Origin: Patella vulgata
Taxonomy: Eukaryota; Mollusca; Gastropoda; Patellidae
NCBI RefSeq assembly: GCF_932274485.2
Contig: NC_065879.2
Location: 41,286,436 to 41,350,435, forward strand
DNA: 64,000 bases
Direction of reading: 5' to 3'
Shown: piece by piece, positions 32,193 to 43,236 of the stretch
Position numbering within the stretch: the first letter of the stretch is position 1
Layout of the letters: each line of letters begins with the position of its first letter
The notes under the pieces: generated by a model
What the model was told of the DNA's origin: nothing
The model's input: only the letters and a program-made list of their open reading frames with translations
The model's database searches: none
Program-made: the position numbers and the translations under genes

Positions 32193-32714
32193 GGAATTAT
32201 TTTTTTAAATTTCACCCCCCGTTGTCCCCCAGGTTACTGCCCTGCCTACCAGGGGGAGGTCTAGCACGGATAACCAGCGCATGGCCTCAGGGCTCAACGA
32301 GGGGTATACTCAAGCCAGAAAGTAAAAATACTACTCCAACCTGATTGACCCAAGCCGCCGTTCTGTAGAATGCACTAAGGACACAAAGGTAGGCAATTGC
32401 TGAGTGAATAAACAACAGAGCATTGAATTGGAAAAGGGTACATTCTACAGAGCTAAAAACGACCACAGCCGATTGATCAGAGTGGGCCACTCTGACCCCC
32501 CGTCTAGGTGAACCATGGGCCAAAGTAATGTGTTGCAGAGAAAGGGCTCGCAAGCCAAGTCCCCACTCAATTACCAGGATTCCACTCTCCACCGACACGG
32601 ATTGCAACGCACGGCAAACACGTTGCCCTTTTACAGGGATCCTTTTAGTCGCCTTTTACGACACGCAGGACATACGAAGGGTATATTCTTATCACCCCCT
32701 ACACCCCAGGGGGG
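32193..32714 (-). promoter_or_regulatory. LINE 5' leader with probable internal promoter
   Basis: 522 bp between the element's 5' end (CCCCCTGGGGTGTAGGGGGT on the minus strand) and ORF1. It is GC-richer than its surroundings. I-group LINEs start transcription at their own first base; that this one does is inference. Open frames inside are chance. Confidence 0.5.
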
Positions 32715-33136
32715 GGCTTTCATAGGAAAGAAGGGCTCGCAATAGAAAGCAATATTATAGTATTTATCGTTGACCTTTGGTATTTTTTTTAATTTTTGAA
32801 TTCCATTCAAATTGAAAAATATAATAAACTGAATGAATAACGTCAAAACATTTTTGAACGCCGTTTAGTTTGAACGCCGTTTAGTTTGAACCACCTTAAA
32901 ATTAACTGTTTAGTATTCGGTCATTCGAACTACATTACAACTCGGGTAAAGCAAACAGAAAGTGCAACAGTTGCATGGTCCCTGGTTTTATGTTGTTTCT
33001 GTCGGTTGTACAATCACCGACAAGAAACTTATCTATCACCGACAAGTTAAAATCACATACAAAGACTTTGTTTATCACACGTATCTGTGGCTTAATTATA
33101 AACAGTTTACCCAGCATATGCTACAGTTCTTCCTCT

Positions 33137-33455
33137 GAATTCTCAGAGAGGGTAGACATCACCTTGATTCTTCAGATGAGAGAAAGATGTTAAATTTTAA
33201 GTATGCTAATGCGTGTAATCTATGGAACTCGGAGCCTAATATAGAACTGTAATCAAGAAACTTTTGTATGTATTGTTCCTGTAAATCATATTAATTAAGA
33301 TACAGTATATTCAATCACAATGTGAAGCTGTCATTAATGTGAAATGTCAGAATGACATTGAAAGATACGTCCTAACCAGTTAAAGAATTACAAATACAAT
33401 CAGAGACAATACCAGACGATCAAGGGCAGTTCCAAGATGTGTAGTAAGAAAAAGA
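33137..33455 (+). repeat. Dispersed repeat R430, copy without SINE
   Basis: It matches 42771-43236 in the same orientation, from GAATTCTCAGAGAGGGTAGA to TGTAGTAAGAAAA, with an internal deletion. At 33287 it reads ATATTAATTAAGATACAG uninterrupted, where the other copy carries a SINE fragment. The identity of the element is unknown. From 33456 to 34195 I see nothing but AT-rich sequence. Confidence 0.75.
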
Positions 33456-34195
33456 GATTTGGTTAGTATCTATATATTTGATTTGGTGGTGTAACTCAGT
33501 TTCGACCTTTAGGGTAAGCAGCAACTTTGGAAAAAGAAAACCCACACAAACCAGCAACTGGAAAAATTCTGGTGGAAAAACTTTTGGGGAAAAGAATTCT
33601 GGTGAAAGAATTTTTTTTCCTGGTGGAAATATTCGCTAAAATGGGTAAATACATTTTTTCTGAAAAATTAGACATGTAAAGTTGTTTAACAGATCAAATA
33701 ATAATAATGTTAGATGAAAATCAGATTAAAAATTAAATAAGAAATGTGCTTAAAATGTAACTGTATAGAGAATAAAATATTAAAATATAGTCATTAATAA
33801 GTTTTGATGGACAGGTTTAACACACTTTTACTGTCAAATCAATCTATAATAATTGAATGTTTATGAAAGAGTGCTTTATTTCTTTATATCTGTAACATGT
33901 ATATAAAAAGTAGGTGATGAATTTATTAGAAATAGGCCAATTCAAAACACGAAAGAAAGTATTAACATGAAACACGTGGTTATTCAAAGACTCTACCAAA
34001 CGATAAAACATAGTTGCACTAACGGTTCTTTATCATCGTTTCCCCGTAAAGGTAATTTATTGTTGTTTTAAAAAAAAAAAAAAAAATATTATGCTATATA
34101 ATTTTATTTCAAAATGACCTACACAAAAAAACAAAAGTAAATATTTACTCGACATGCACTGTTTTTACAAGCCCCTAGAATTTTTTAACGATAAT

Positions 34196-34495
34196 CCGTA
34201 AGCTACTGGGGGGTTGAATGGCCGAATGGTTAGCACGTGCGTGCTGTGTCATAAGGCCTGTCATTGAGTCAAATGGCGTGGTTTCGAATCCCCGGTTGTA
34301 CGTGACAAGGAGTAGGATCGCCTGTCCAACCTCGTGGGGTTTCTCCGGGTTCTCCGGTTTCCTCCCACTGCTAAAGACCCCTACGCGCTAACGAATTATT
34401 GAAATAAAATTAAACCATATGTTAGTCCCGAAATGACCCTAGTTTGTGTCGAGTGGACGTTAAACCCCATTTCTCTCTCTCTCTCCGTAAGCTAC
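34196..34495 (+). mobile_element. SINE family B, full length with 11-bp target-site duplication
   Basis: The body is 34207-34484, flanked by perfect CCGTAAGCTAC (34196-34206 and 34485-34495). It has the A-box-like TGGCCGAATGG, box B TTTCGAATCCC, the central CTCCGGTTTCCTCCCACTG and the tail GTGGACGTTAAACCCC plus CT repeats. This is the best reference copy of family B in the window. Confidence 0.9.
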
Positions 34496-34917
34496 ACGTT
34501 AACATGCATTCCTCAATAAGCTTGCCATAGATATAATAGCAGTAACCAATAATCCCTATGATAATGTAGTATGCGCAAAGAAACCTTACAGTTCTTTAGT
34601 GGACGAGAGAAAAACGTGAGTTGTCAATCAGCGATAATGTCGGCCATGTGTTGATTCGATTATTCCGACTCACGTACAAGACATTTAGGCTTTCACAATT
34701 ATAAAAACATTAGCTGTATTACTAAATATACACAAATTTTCAACAATATTTTATTGTCAACTTCAATACCTACAAAATAGAACAAGCAGTGTAAAATCGG
34801 TGTTATCGCCGGTCAATTAAATAAAACAAAACAACTATCGGACTCACACAAAACGAAAAAAAAACCAGCCGTTACAAATATATCACAAAAATTTTCAACA
34901 GTTTTTTAATTATTCAT

Positions 34918-35047
34918 CCGAGTCCGAAACGTCGCCAGACCGGGTCCGAAAAGTTGTCAAGTAAGCCCGAACTGTCGTCAAACTGAGTCCGAAATGGCGT
35001 CTGTGTTGAGTCCGAAATAACGCGGGACCGAAATGACGTGCTAACGT
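34918..35047 (+). repeat. Cluster of six CCGAAA-type repeats
   Basis: GTCCGAAACGTCGCC, GTCCGAAAAGTTGTC, GCCCGAACTGTCGTC, GTCCGAAATGGCGTC, GTCCGAAATAACGCG and GACCGAAATGACGTG follow one another every 18-27 bp. Such runs occur as subterminal repeats of some large DNA transposons (recalled). No transposase is nearby. Confidence 0.6.
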
Positions 35048-35289
35048 ATTATCAGGTTAACATGATATATAGTATGTATTGTTAAATTAATTTAAAGTGG
35101 GTACAGGGGTGTAGGTTAAAAAAATATTTTTACTATAACTAAGGAATAACAATAAGGAAACGGAATAGGGAATAAAATAAGGAATAAATATCTCAGGGTT
35201 CAGTAGAATGGCATAGACCAAAATAGAAGTATGCGTGGTTAACTCATAATCTGTTTGGCTGGCTTTTTCTACTGAATTTGTTAATGTAT

Positions 35290-35540
35290 AAATATATACG
35301 TGTTTAGCTAAGTAGAGGTAATATAATTTTGAGTCCCCTAGTCCAAGTTTCAGAGTTATGATATTAGTCAAGCTGGTATTTATGTGGTGTTTTGTGTTGT
35401 CAATTCTGTGTTAGCTAAGTAGAGCTAAGATTTCGAGCCTTTGAGTATAAGTCTAATTTTTAAGTCCAAGTCCAACATTATAATGTCAGATAAGTAAGGC
35501 TAATATAGCTTTGACGCTCTTGTCCAAGCCCAAAGTAATT
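35290..35540. repeat. Degenerate ~90-bp tandem repeats
   Basis: The phrase TTAGCTAAGTAGAG and its variant GATAAGTAAGGCTAATAT recur near 35307, 35411 and 35490, each followed by a GTCCAAG block. They are noncoding. Confidence 0.45.
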
Positions 35541-36084
35541 TAAATTTTGAATATAACGTTAGGTCAAGTAAAAAATTGCTGGTTTAAGAACAATAAGAAC
35601 AAGAGAGGCTTATAAATCGCGAGTAGCGTCTATAGGGTTGTAGGTGTTGTTTTCCTAGAAACTAAAGCTAACGACTATGTGAGGTTATCACAAAATCATT
35701 GAATACGACGTCCCCTGAGAGGTAAAAGGTCGCAAGTGACAAAACAGGCAAATTTGATATTTTTGCACCAAAACTTTATAAATTGACCCCTCCAGGTTAT
35801 AACAAACAATGGTGACAATTGCAATGATACAAACTACAATATGGGTAATTAATATTAGGTAGTAAGTGGAAAACTTTACCAAGATGTCACCGGAGAAAGG
35901 TAGTAAGTACACTGATGGCAGTGTAAGAAGGTCGTAAGTGACATTTAAATATGTGCAGTAGCAACTTCTTTCTGGCTTTCCCACAAAAGCCTGTGTACAT
36001 TTCATTTTGCGATAGTAGTTTTTAAAATTGATCAACCCGCAGTAGACTTTAATCCTTGAGTGACATTTAGGGATTGGGCACATT

Positions 36085-36275
36085 AAAAAACACAATACAA
36101 TTTATATGGAAAAAATAATCACTGGTCTGTACACACATAGCACGACGTTTCGACAAGTATCCTCTTATCGTTGTCGTTTTGTGCTTGATAGCAATACGGG
36201 GATACTTGTCGAAACGTCGTGCTATATGTGTACAAAACAGTGATTGTTTTTTCGATATAAATTGTGTTGTGTTTT
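36085..36275. repeat. Inverted repeat with GACGTTTCGACAAG arms
   Basis: Arms AACACAATACAATTTATATG..GCACGACGTTTCGACAAGTA and the reverse meet around 36170. A shorter relative lies at 57830-57945. GACGTTTCG words are frequent near ends of Penelope-like elements, so this may be a solo terminal structure (inference). Confidence 0.6.
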
Positions 36276-36409
36276 TTTTTCACAGTAGACTACACAAAGA
36301 ACGGGGCTGTAGGGGGGCCTTTTTGCGATACTGCATGTAAGAGACGCTTTTAATACCCCACGTTCGCCGTTTCAATGGACTGTAGTACGGTATGCGTACA
36401 CACTAGAGC

Positions 36410-36461
36410 GAATGGGAACTAGAGAGGGATAGAGAGAGGGTTGTGATGCAATGAGACGCCC

Positions 36462-36505
<44 letters not shown>

Positions 36506-36949
36506 AGCGATGGGTGGGGGGGGGGTCTGAGAGCGAGAAAGAGAGTAAGAGAGATCCACATTGTAACTTAAAGATAGGGCTATAGAGAGCTAGAGAGGGG
36601 GGGGGGGTAGTTAAAGAGGTGGGCTAGGGACAGAGAACTAGCGGGAGTGAGGGCTAGAGAGAGCGAACTAGAGAGGACGAGGGCTAGATAGAGAGAGGAC
36701 AAGAGCTAGAGAGCGAGCTTAAGAGTGGAGTAGAGAGAGAGAGAGGGGTGGGGGCTGAGAGCGAGAAAGAGAGATCCACATTGTAACTTAGAGAGACAGG
36801 GCTATAGAGAGAGAGATAGGGGGGTAGCTAGAGAGGCGGGCTAGGGACAGAGAGCTAGCGGGAGCGAAGGCTAGAGAGAGCGAACTAGAGAGGACGAGGG
36901 CTATAGTGAGAGGACAAGAGCAAGAGAGCGAGCTTAAGAGTAGAGAGAG
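36410..36949. repeat. GA-rich degenerate tract adjoining a SINE B tail
   Basis: GAGAGA, CTAGAGAG and GCGAG words fill this stretch, with G-runs. An internal ~190-bp block (GAGATCCACATTGTAACTTA to GCGAACTAGAGAGGACGAGG) occurs twice, near 36550 and 36773. It borders the tail end of the SINE at 36950. Confidence 0.75.
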
Positions 36950-37190
36950 AGAGAGATGGGGATTAACGTCCACTTGGTTCAATTTTACTTCAATAATTCG
37001 CTTGCGTGTAGGGGTCTTTTATCAGTGGGGAAACCGGAGGACCCGGGGAAAACCCACGAGGTTGGACAGGCAATCATACTCCTTGTCACGTACAACCGGG
37101 GAATCGAAATTACGCCAGTTGTTTCAGTGACAGACCTTATGATACAGCGCGCACATGCTAACCGTTCGGCCATCCACCCCCCCCCCCCCA
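36950..37190 (-). mobile_element. SINE family B copy inside the GA tract
   Basis: The tail (GGTTAACGTCC-like, here GGGGATTAACGTCC) faces the GA tract on the left. It has CGCTTGCGTGTAGGGGTCTT and ACCGGGGAATCGAAATTACG. A C-run and CA repeats follow at 37180-37208. Confidence 0.8.
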
Positions 37191-37209
37191 CACACACACA
37201 CACACACCC

Positions 37210-38214
37210 TGAGAAAGATAAGAAACAAGATGGAAAGAGCTAGAGAAAGAGAGAGATGGTGAGAGCTAGAGAGCGTAAGGTAGAGAGAGACCTAGAGAGA
37301 TAGCGTCACGGAAAGTGAGAGCTACAGAATGGGCTAGTGAGGGAGGGACTTAAGAGAGTTATCGGTAAGGGGGGGAGGGAGCTAGAGGGAGAGAGATAGC
37401 TAGAGGGCGAGTGGGGAGGTCAAAAAGCGCTAGAGAGTTGGCTGCCAAGGGATGAGACTTGTCCCTCGAGAAGAGAGAGAGAGAAGGGCGGGGGTGGGGC
37501 TACAGAGAACAAGCTAAGGGGGGGGGGGGGTAGGGAGTTAGCTCGCAAAAGAAAGATGTGAGGGAGAGCTTGACCTCGAGGGAGAACAAACTAGAGAGAA
37601 GGGCGAGAGCTAGAGAGTAAGCTTAGACTATTAGAGAGAGATAGAAAGAGAGAGAATCCACAAGATAAAGAACTAGAGAAAGAGCAAGAAAGATCGGGAG
37701 AGAGGGCGTGAGCTAGAGAGAAAGCTAGAGCGCGTGAGATAGAGACCTAGGAAGATAGCGAGATAGAAGGCGAGAGCTAGAGATGGAGAGATGGGGCGGG
37801 GTCTAAAGAGAACTATCAATATGAGGAGAGCAATCTAGTGGGTGAGGGGTGGAGGGGGTGGGGGGTTAGAGAGAGATAGTGATAAGCCTGCGATGTGATG
37901 ATACTATCAATCTACTGTGAGAAGGATAGAAGAGATCGAGAGAGAGAATGAGCTAAAGGCTGAGGGTGGTAGGGAGGGAGCTAGCAAGGGTAGGGAGTAG
38001 CGATAGAGAAGGGAGAGCAGGGGGGGGGCACAGCAAGAGAGAGTGGGGACTAGAGCGAGATAACAAGTGGGCGAGATAGAGAGGTGAAGAGAGTGAGATA
38101 GAGAGAAGGTTGTACGATACCGTGAGGCTTGACAGGGAGGGTGCGCGCGAGAGCCAGAGAAAGGTATCAAGATAGCGTGAGGGATAGAGGGAAGAGGGGC
38201 CTGGGGTTAGAGAG
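37210..38214. repeat. Second GA-rich degenerate tract
   Basis: About 1 kb of GAGAGA, GCTAGAGA and GGGCGAG words. It adjoins the tail of the SINE fragment at 38215. Serine/leucine-rich open frames on the minus strand (such as 37953-38225) are products of the CT repeat and not genes. Confidence 0.75.
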
Positions 38215-38400
38215 GGGTATAACATCCACTGAACACAAACTAGGCCATAATTTTACTTCAATAATTTGCTTGCGCGTAGGGGTCTGTATCAATGATAGAA
38301 AGTCGGAGAAAACTCAACGAGGTTGAGCAGGCTACCATACTGTTAACCATGCCACTTAACTCAATTACAGACCTTAAGATCCAAAGCGTACCCGTAAGAC
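38215..38400 (-). mobile_element. SINE family B, diverged copy
   Basis: It retains AACATCCACTGAACACAAAC, TTGCTTGCGCGTAGGGGTCT and AACGAGGTTGAGCAGGC, with small deletions. From 38700 to 39985 I see only AT-rich sequence. Confidence 0.7.
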
Positions 38401-39985
38401 CAATATAACTTCCACCCCATGGCAAAATCACATAAGGTCGTAAACAGCAATAAGTATGTATCTTTGGTTATTGGTAGAGAGTAGAAAAAGGTCGTAAGTG
38501 ACTTTTCCGAGTTACCACACCTGATAACTGAAAACTTTATATTGTATTTCTAGCTATTCCCAATCATAACATACTGTACAAAATATTAGAAAAAACAATA
38601 AATAAACAATTTTACAGGACCATTTTCAAACCTTTAAACTCGATTTTCTCGAAAAGTGAAAAATGTCACTTACGACCTTTTCCCTCTCAAGGGACGACGA
38701 GTTTAATTAGAAGTTAAAGCGAGAAATCAGGCACATTAGCGAGAAAGTAAAGAGGGTGCCTTAAAACAGTTTTACGGTACCGTAAATAATTTTTGTGTTA
38801 TTTGCCGTTATTAAATTGTTGCTTTAAAATGTATAATCCTATATAACTGCACGCGTTATGTCTCTTATTTTGTGTCTTGATGATGGGTTAGTTGTATTTT
38901 ACGTCCGCTTCCACCGAGGTGACATCGCAGACAATTTTGTGTCATTAAATTTTGCTTTATATTGTTCACGCGGGGTAATTAACAATGTGTAATTGTAGAT
39001 GATGTCACACTCTACTATTTAGTCTGGTTATTAAAAACAATAGGTTTTCACACTGTGGGAAATTTGACGTGTACGAGTCACGTGCTGCATTAATATATTG
39101 GATATAGTTATTAATATGTGTAATTAAAAGTTAGATGTGTTATTATTTATAAAATATAGACTGTGTTTCCGAGTGAATGCCCTCGACATAAATCTATGTA
39201 ATAATGTAATGTAGCACTGATGTTGGAATAGGTTTCGTATTTGGTCTTGTTTTGACATTTAGTGGTGTACGATAACAGTATATTTTTGTTTTTGTTGACA
39301 TGTAAAATAATAGAATTTAAAATTGTAAATGATTAGGTTAAAAGGTCACATTACTGAAGGGGAAATATAAAATAATAATGTAATTTTTTTTGCGGAATTT
39401 TAAAACGAAAATGCAACTATAAAATTGTAGATTACTGAGTTACGGTCAAGAGGTCAAAGTTAGTTTGTAGATTTATAATTAAAGAGACGCATCAAAGTTT
39501 ATTTCATAATTAAAAGAAGTTTAATTTTAATTAAAAGTAGGAGTTAATAATAAGATTTAGGAATAATAATGTTAGATTGGTATTAAAATAAAGTTTTAAA
39601 TTAGGAATAGTTAGTTCTTGGTTTGATGACAATGACATGTTTGATTGGCGGATAGAAGAAAAAGAAAGTTTTCAATTTAGACTATGGTAGCTAAAACAGA
39701 CCAATAGAAATCAAGAAGAAGAGATGGTTTACCAATTTACCAATTGAGATTTCCTGATACAGAAGTTAAAGTCAAACTGAACATCAAAAATATTAAGTGT
39801 AGTGTTTTGAAATTAGATGGTTTAAACGATATTTTTATTCAAGTACATAAAGAATATTTACAACACTCTTGTAATGAATTAGAAAACAAGCCGAAGCTTA
39901 TATAAATTCCTCTCCATGTAAATTATACATTTCAATACAATTACTAAAATGTACATAATGTATAAGTATATATTACATATTTACA

Positions 39986-39993
39986 TACACAAA

Positions 39994-40024
<31 letters not shown>

Positions 40025-40033
40025 GTTATCATT

Positions 40034-40064
<31 letters not shown>

Positions 40065-41610
40065 CCGTCATTTATCATTAATCACCATCGCCTGCTAATT
40101 CTTATTTATTCAAAGAGTTTAGTTAGTTTAAAATACTTGTGAACTTGACTAAAAATGACTTCGTTGTACGAGATACTTTCGTTGGGATCCCCATAAAGAA
40201 AAGCTTTTGATTGTTTGGATTTAAGTGGTAGGGTATTTAATGTTGTGTTAATCTGAGTGGCATAGTTGGGGCAATGGAGAAAATAGTGAACGCTGTCTTC
40301 TAGGATATGACCACATCTGCATGTCGGATTTTCAGAAATATGCATTAAAATCTATGGAAATTTAGAGCACTTTTACATGGCTACGAAGTCTGGAATGGAT
40401 AATCTGAAATTTACGTTCACCATAGTAATAATATTCGGGTATTTTATGGTCATTCGCACTTAATTTAATTTTGTAATTTTGTATAGTGGATGCGTTTTGA
40501 ATATCATGAGAAAGGCTGTTCCAAAGCTCAACAGTTGAAGGTAAAAAAGAGTTTTTATAATAATTAGTGTTAGCAGCAATACGTTTCAATTGATTGTTAT
40601 TACGAACAGGGTAAGGATTTACTTCAGAAATTGTACGTGGTACTAGTAGGCTTAAAAAGGGGGGGAACCATTTTATTGACCATTTTATACATAAGAATGA
40701 GCTTGTGCCTAATACGTCTTGTTGATAGTGGGTTATATCCAGATTCATAGTAGAGTACGTTATGGGAAGTGCCGCGAACAAGACCTGTTATTGTTCTCAG
40801 TGCATCTAAATGGAGATTTTCTAATTTTAAGGACTTGAATTTGTTACAGTTGTCTCAAACGACGCCAGCATAGTCAAATAAGGGTAAGATGAATGCATTG
40901 TAGATAATTTCTAGAGACTTACGAGAAATGCGATATTTTAAACCACGGAGACAGTCAATAGAGCGTTTAACTTTAGATATTACATATTCAATATGGTTGT
41001 CCCACTGACAATTACTTTGTAAAATAAGACCAAGATGTTTGTGGTATATCGATTCCTGAATATTTATGTTGTTAAAATTTAATTTAAAAGAAGTTTGGAA
41101 TTGTTTTCTAGAGAATGTCATTTAAAATGTTTTCAGGGGGTTAAATCTTACTTTCCATTTAGTCGACCAGTTGTTAATCAAATTTAAATCTAAATTTAAT
41201 ACGTTTTCACATTCGCCTAGGTTTTGCAGATATATTTTGTAAGAAATTAAACAATTTGGAGAGGGGCCGATTTAATAACGTAGCACAATTTTTCAAAATA
41301 ATGTTGCTAATTCTGTCAGGTCCACTGGCTTTATTTGTCGAAAGTGAGATTAACTGATCGCGTACTTCAGCTGTTGTGTAAACAGGTTGTTCAATTTCAA
41401 TCGGATTAACGTAAAGTTGCGGTGGCTCATCGTTGGGATTCTCAAGATGAGACTGACTGGAAAAGTAATCATTTAAAATATTAGCTTTTTCACAATCGCC
41501 ATAAAACAGTCTATCATTAACTTTCAGGATGGGGAATTCCGTGGGGAACTTGCCGGTATGAACAGCATGACTTTTAACAAGATTTAATAAACAATTACAA
41601 TTGTTTTTTC
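39986..41610 (-). pseudogene. Truncated LINE ORF2 remnant (second LINE family)
   Basis: The minus strand codes, in pieces, FPILKVNDRLFYGDCEKANI and SLSTNKASGPDRISNIILKN (start of a reverse transcriptase), then after a deletion HKHLGLILQSNCQWDNHIEY and FLPSTVELWNSLSHD (thumb region), and CRCGHILEDSVHYFLHCPNY at the C-terminus. The catalytic core is missing and there are frameshifts and stops. The 3' end runs into TTTA repeats (39993-40025) and ATC repeats. With no RNase H, a CR1/Jockey-type element is likely. Confidence 0.8.
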
Positions 41611-42360
41611 TGTGTTTAGGTTAAAGTGAATTATCATAGGCCTTTGAAGTGCAGTGATGAACTTTTGGAGATCGATTGCATGTGATTTTTGTTTTTGATT
41701 TTGGTTATTTGTGTTTTCATTGATACTTTTATTCTTGAAACAGATTGAAGCAGATTGTGATCATTTGTAATCGTGTATGTTAATCGTATAGTAATCGTAT
41801 ATATGTGCATTTTGCATGAATAATTATATGGTTTAGTAAATGGAAGTGTTTAAGGGTCTCCTACCTGTTAATTTCTCACAAATCGCAAAACAGAGGGAGG
41901 TAATATAATATCGATGGCGAGATTTGTGCTACATGTATATTTATATAATCCTATAGATGTTGGTATGGTCGTCGTAAAGGTTTCAGGGGATCTTTTACCT
42001 AATATCGAGCAAGAAGTCTTAAGAAAGGGAGGAATGTAATAAGATTGGTAGAATGTTTGCTCTTTAAATTAAAGCATTGTATTAATATTATATCTTTAAA
42101 TAATTATTTGATTCAAACATTTATGCATTAAAAATATAAGTGACACATAAAAAGAGTTATAATTTGTTAATCATAGCTAGTTCCGTAGGAATCAGAATAT
42201 CACGTGATTGGAAATTTACTAACTGCATCATTTGGCTTAAGTAACTAATCATATCAGTAATTGCACAGATTCAGGATCATGAATAGACTGACCTGTGCGT
42301 GATTTTCTTATGGGTACTATAAAAGAGAACCTGGCAAGCTTTTAAGTTTAGATATCCTAG
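41611..42360. other. No gene recognised
   Basis: AT-rich sequence between the LINE remnant and the SINE, with no conserved block or repeat that I recognise. Confidence 0.4.
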
Positions 42361-42730
42361 GGGGCTCACGGTGGCTAAGCGGGTAAGACGCCGGCTCGCT
42401 AGTCTGGAGGTCTGGTGTTCGATCCCTGCATTGGCCCAGAAAGTTCATCCAGATTTTCCGGCGTGGTTCCCCCTTGTCAGTGATGCAGGACGGCGGGCCT
42501 GACAAGGGCAACTGTCTAGCCGTCGGATGGGACAAAAACCGAGGTTCCGTGTACACATTGGCGTGTACGTAAAAGATCCCTTGACAGTTGGAAATCGATA
42601 TAAGAGTAAGCCGTAGTGCCGCTGTCCGGGCAAAGTTTCCCTCATAGCACACTGCATGGCGTATGCCCGTCTTCATTAGCCAAGTTCGGGGCAGGGCAGC
42701 AGGACGTTAAACTCCATTTCATTTCATTTC
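42361..42730 (+). mobile_element. SINE family A, full length, best reference copy
   Basis: It starts with a tRNA-like head: TGGCTAAGCGG is a perfect A box, and GTTCGATCCC a B box, 50 bp apart. The body follows, with a tail TTCGGGGCAGGGCAGCAGG, ACGTTAAACTCC and three ATTTC units. No clear target duplication is visible. Confidence 0.9.
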
Positions 42731-42770
42731 GGTTCGGGACAGATACCATCCGAGTTCCTAGGGACTGCCG

Positions 42771-43236
42771 CTGAATTCTCAGAGAGGGTAGACATCACTT
42801 TGGTTCTTTAGATGCCCAAATGATATAGCCGTTTCCCGAGTCTAATCATGCTGGTTAGACTTTTACAGGAGTTGGGGTTGAGAGAAAGATGTTTTAATTT
42901 TAAATATGCTAATGTAATATATTATGACTGTAATCTACGTAACTCGGAGCTAATATAAAACTGTAATCAAGAAAATCTTGTATTTGTTGTTCCTGTTAAT
43001 CATATTAATTAAGACCGTCTTCATTATCCCAGTTCGGAACAGAACAGTGGGACGTTAAACCCCATTTCATTTCATTTCACTAATTAAGATGCAGTACATG
43101 TATATTCAATCACACTGTGAAGCTGTCATAAATGTGGAATGACAAAGATACGTCCTAACCAGGTAAAGAATTACAAATACAACCAGAGACAATACTAGAC
43201 GATCAAGGACTGTTCCAAGGTATGTAGTAAGAAAAG
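42771..43236 (+). repeat. Dispersed repeat R430, copy carrying a SINE fragment
   Basis: Same unit as 33137-33455, plus about 60 extra bases near 42820. A 5'-truncated SINE A scrap (about 43012-43077) sits inside it. From 43240 to 43990 I see nothing coding. Confidence 0.75.
43003..43088 (+). mobile_element. SINE A, 5'-truncated ~65-bp tail insertion
   Basis: Only CCGTCTTCATTATCCCAGTT to GGGACGTTAAACCCC and ATTTC repeats are present, flanked by TAATTAAGA on both sides. The empty site is preserved at 33287-33296. Confidence 0.85.

Larger units (their letters stand above)
26891..32729 (-). mobile_element. Full-length I-group LINE with 15-bp target-site duplications
   Basis: The element spans 26906-32714 and is flanked by GGCTTTCATAGGAAA at 26891-26905 and, perfectly, at 32715-32729. 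It has a 5' leader (32193-32714), ORF1, ORF2 and a short 3' end finishing in ATTTC repeats. Perfect duplications and one frameshift mark a recent insertion. APE endonuclease, reverse transcriptase, RNase H and a Gag-like ORF1 with zinc knuckles place it in the I superfamily. A Nimb-like position is my inference. Confidence 0.92.
35704..38698. mobile_element. ~3.0-kb TIR element with subterminal GGTCGTAAGTGAC repeats
   Basis: The left end reads GTCCCCTGAGAGGTAAAAGG then TCGCAAGTGAC. The right end, reversed, reads GTCCCTTGAGAGGGAAAAGG then TCGTAAGTGAC. The word GGTCGTAAGTGAC or a close variant recurs inside near 35930 and 38490. No transposase is visible. The interior is filled by a foldback (36085-36275), two SINE B copies and a GA-rich tract. 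Confidence 0.6.

Noticed and set aside
32193-32745. Open frames in the LINE leader
   Set aside because: They lack domains and lie in the untranslated leader upstream of ORF1.
37907-38225. Leu/Ser-rich minus-strand frames near 37907-38225
   Set aside because: They are CT-repeat translations of the GA-rich tract, with no conserved or domain content.
42361-42730. tRNA gene suggested by perfect A box and good B box
   Set aside because: The sequence continues as a repeated body with LINE-like tail in many copies; it is a tRNA-derived SINE, and the head does not fold as a full tRNA by eye.
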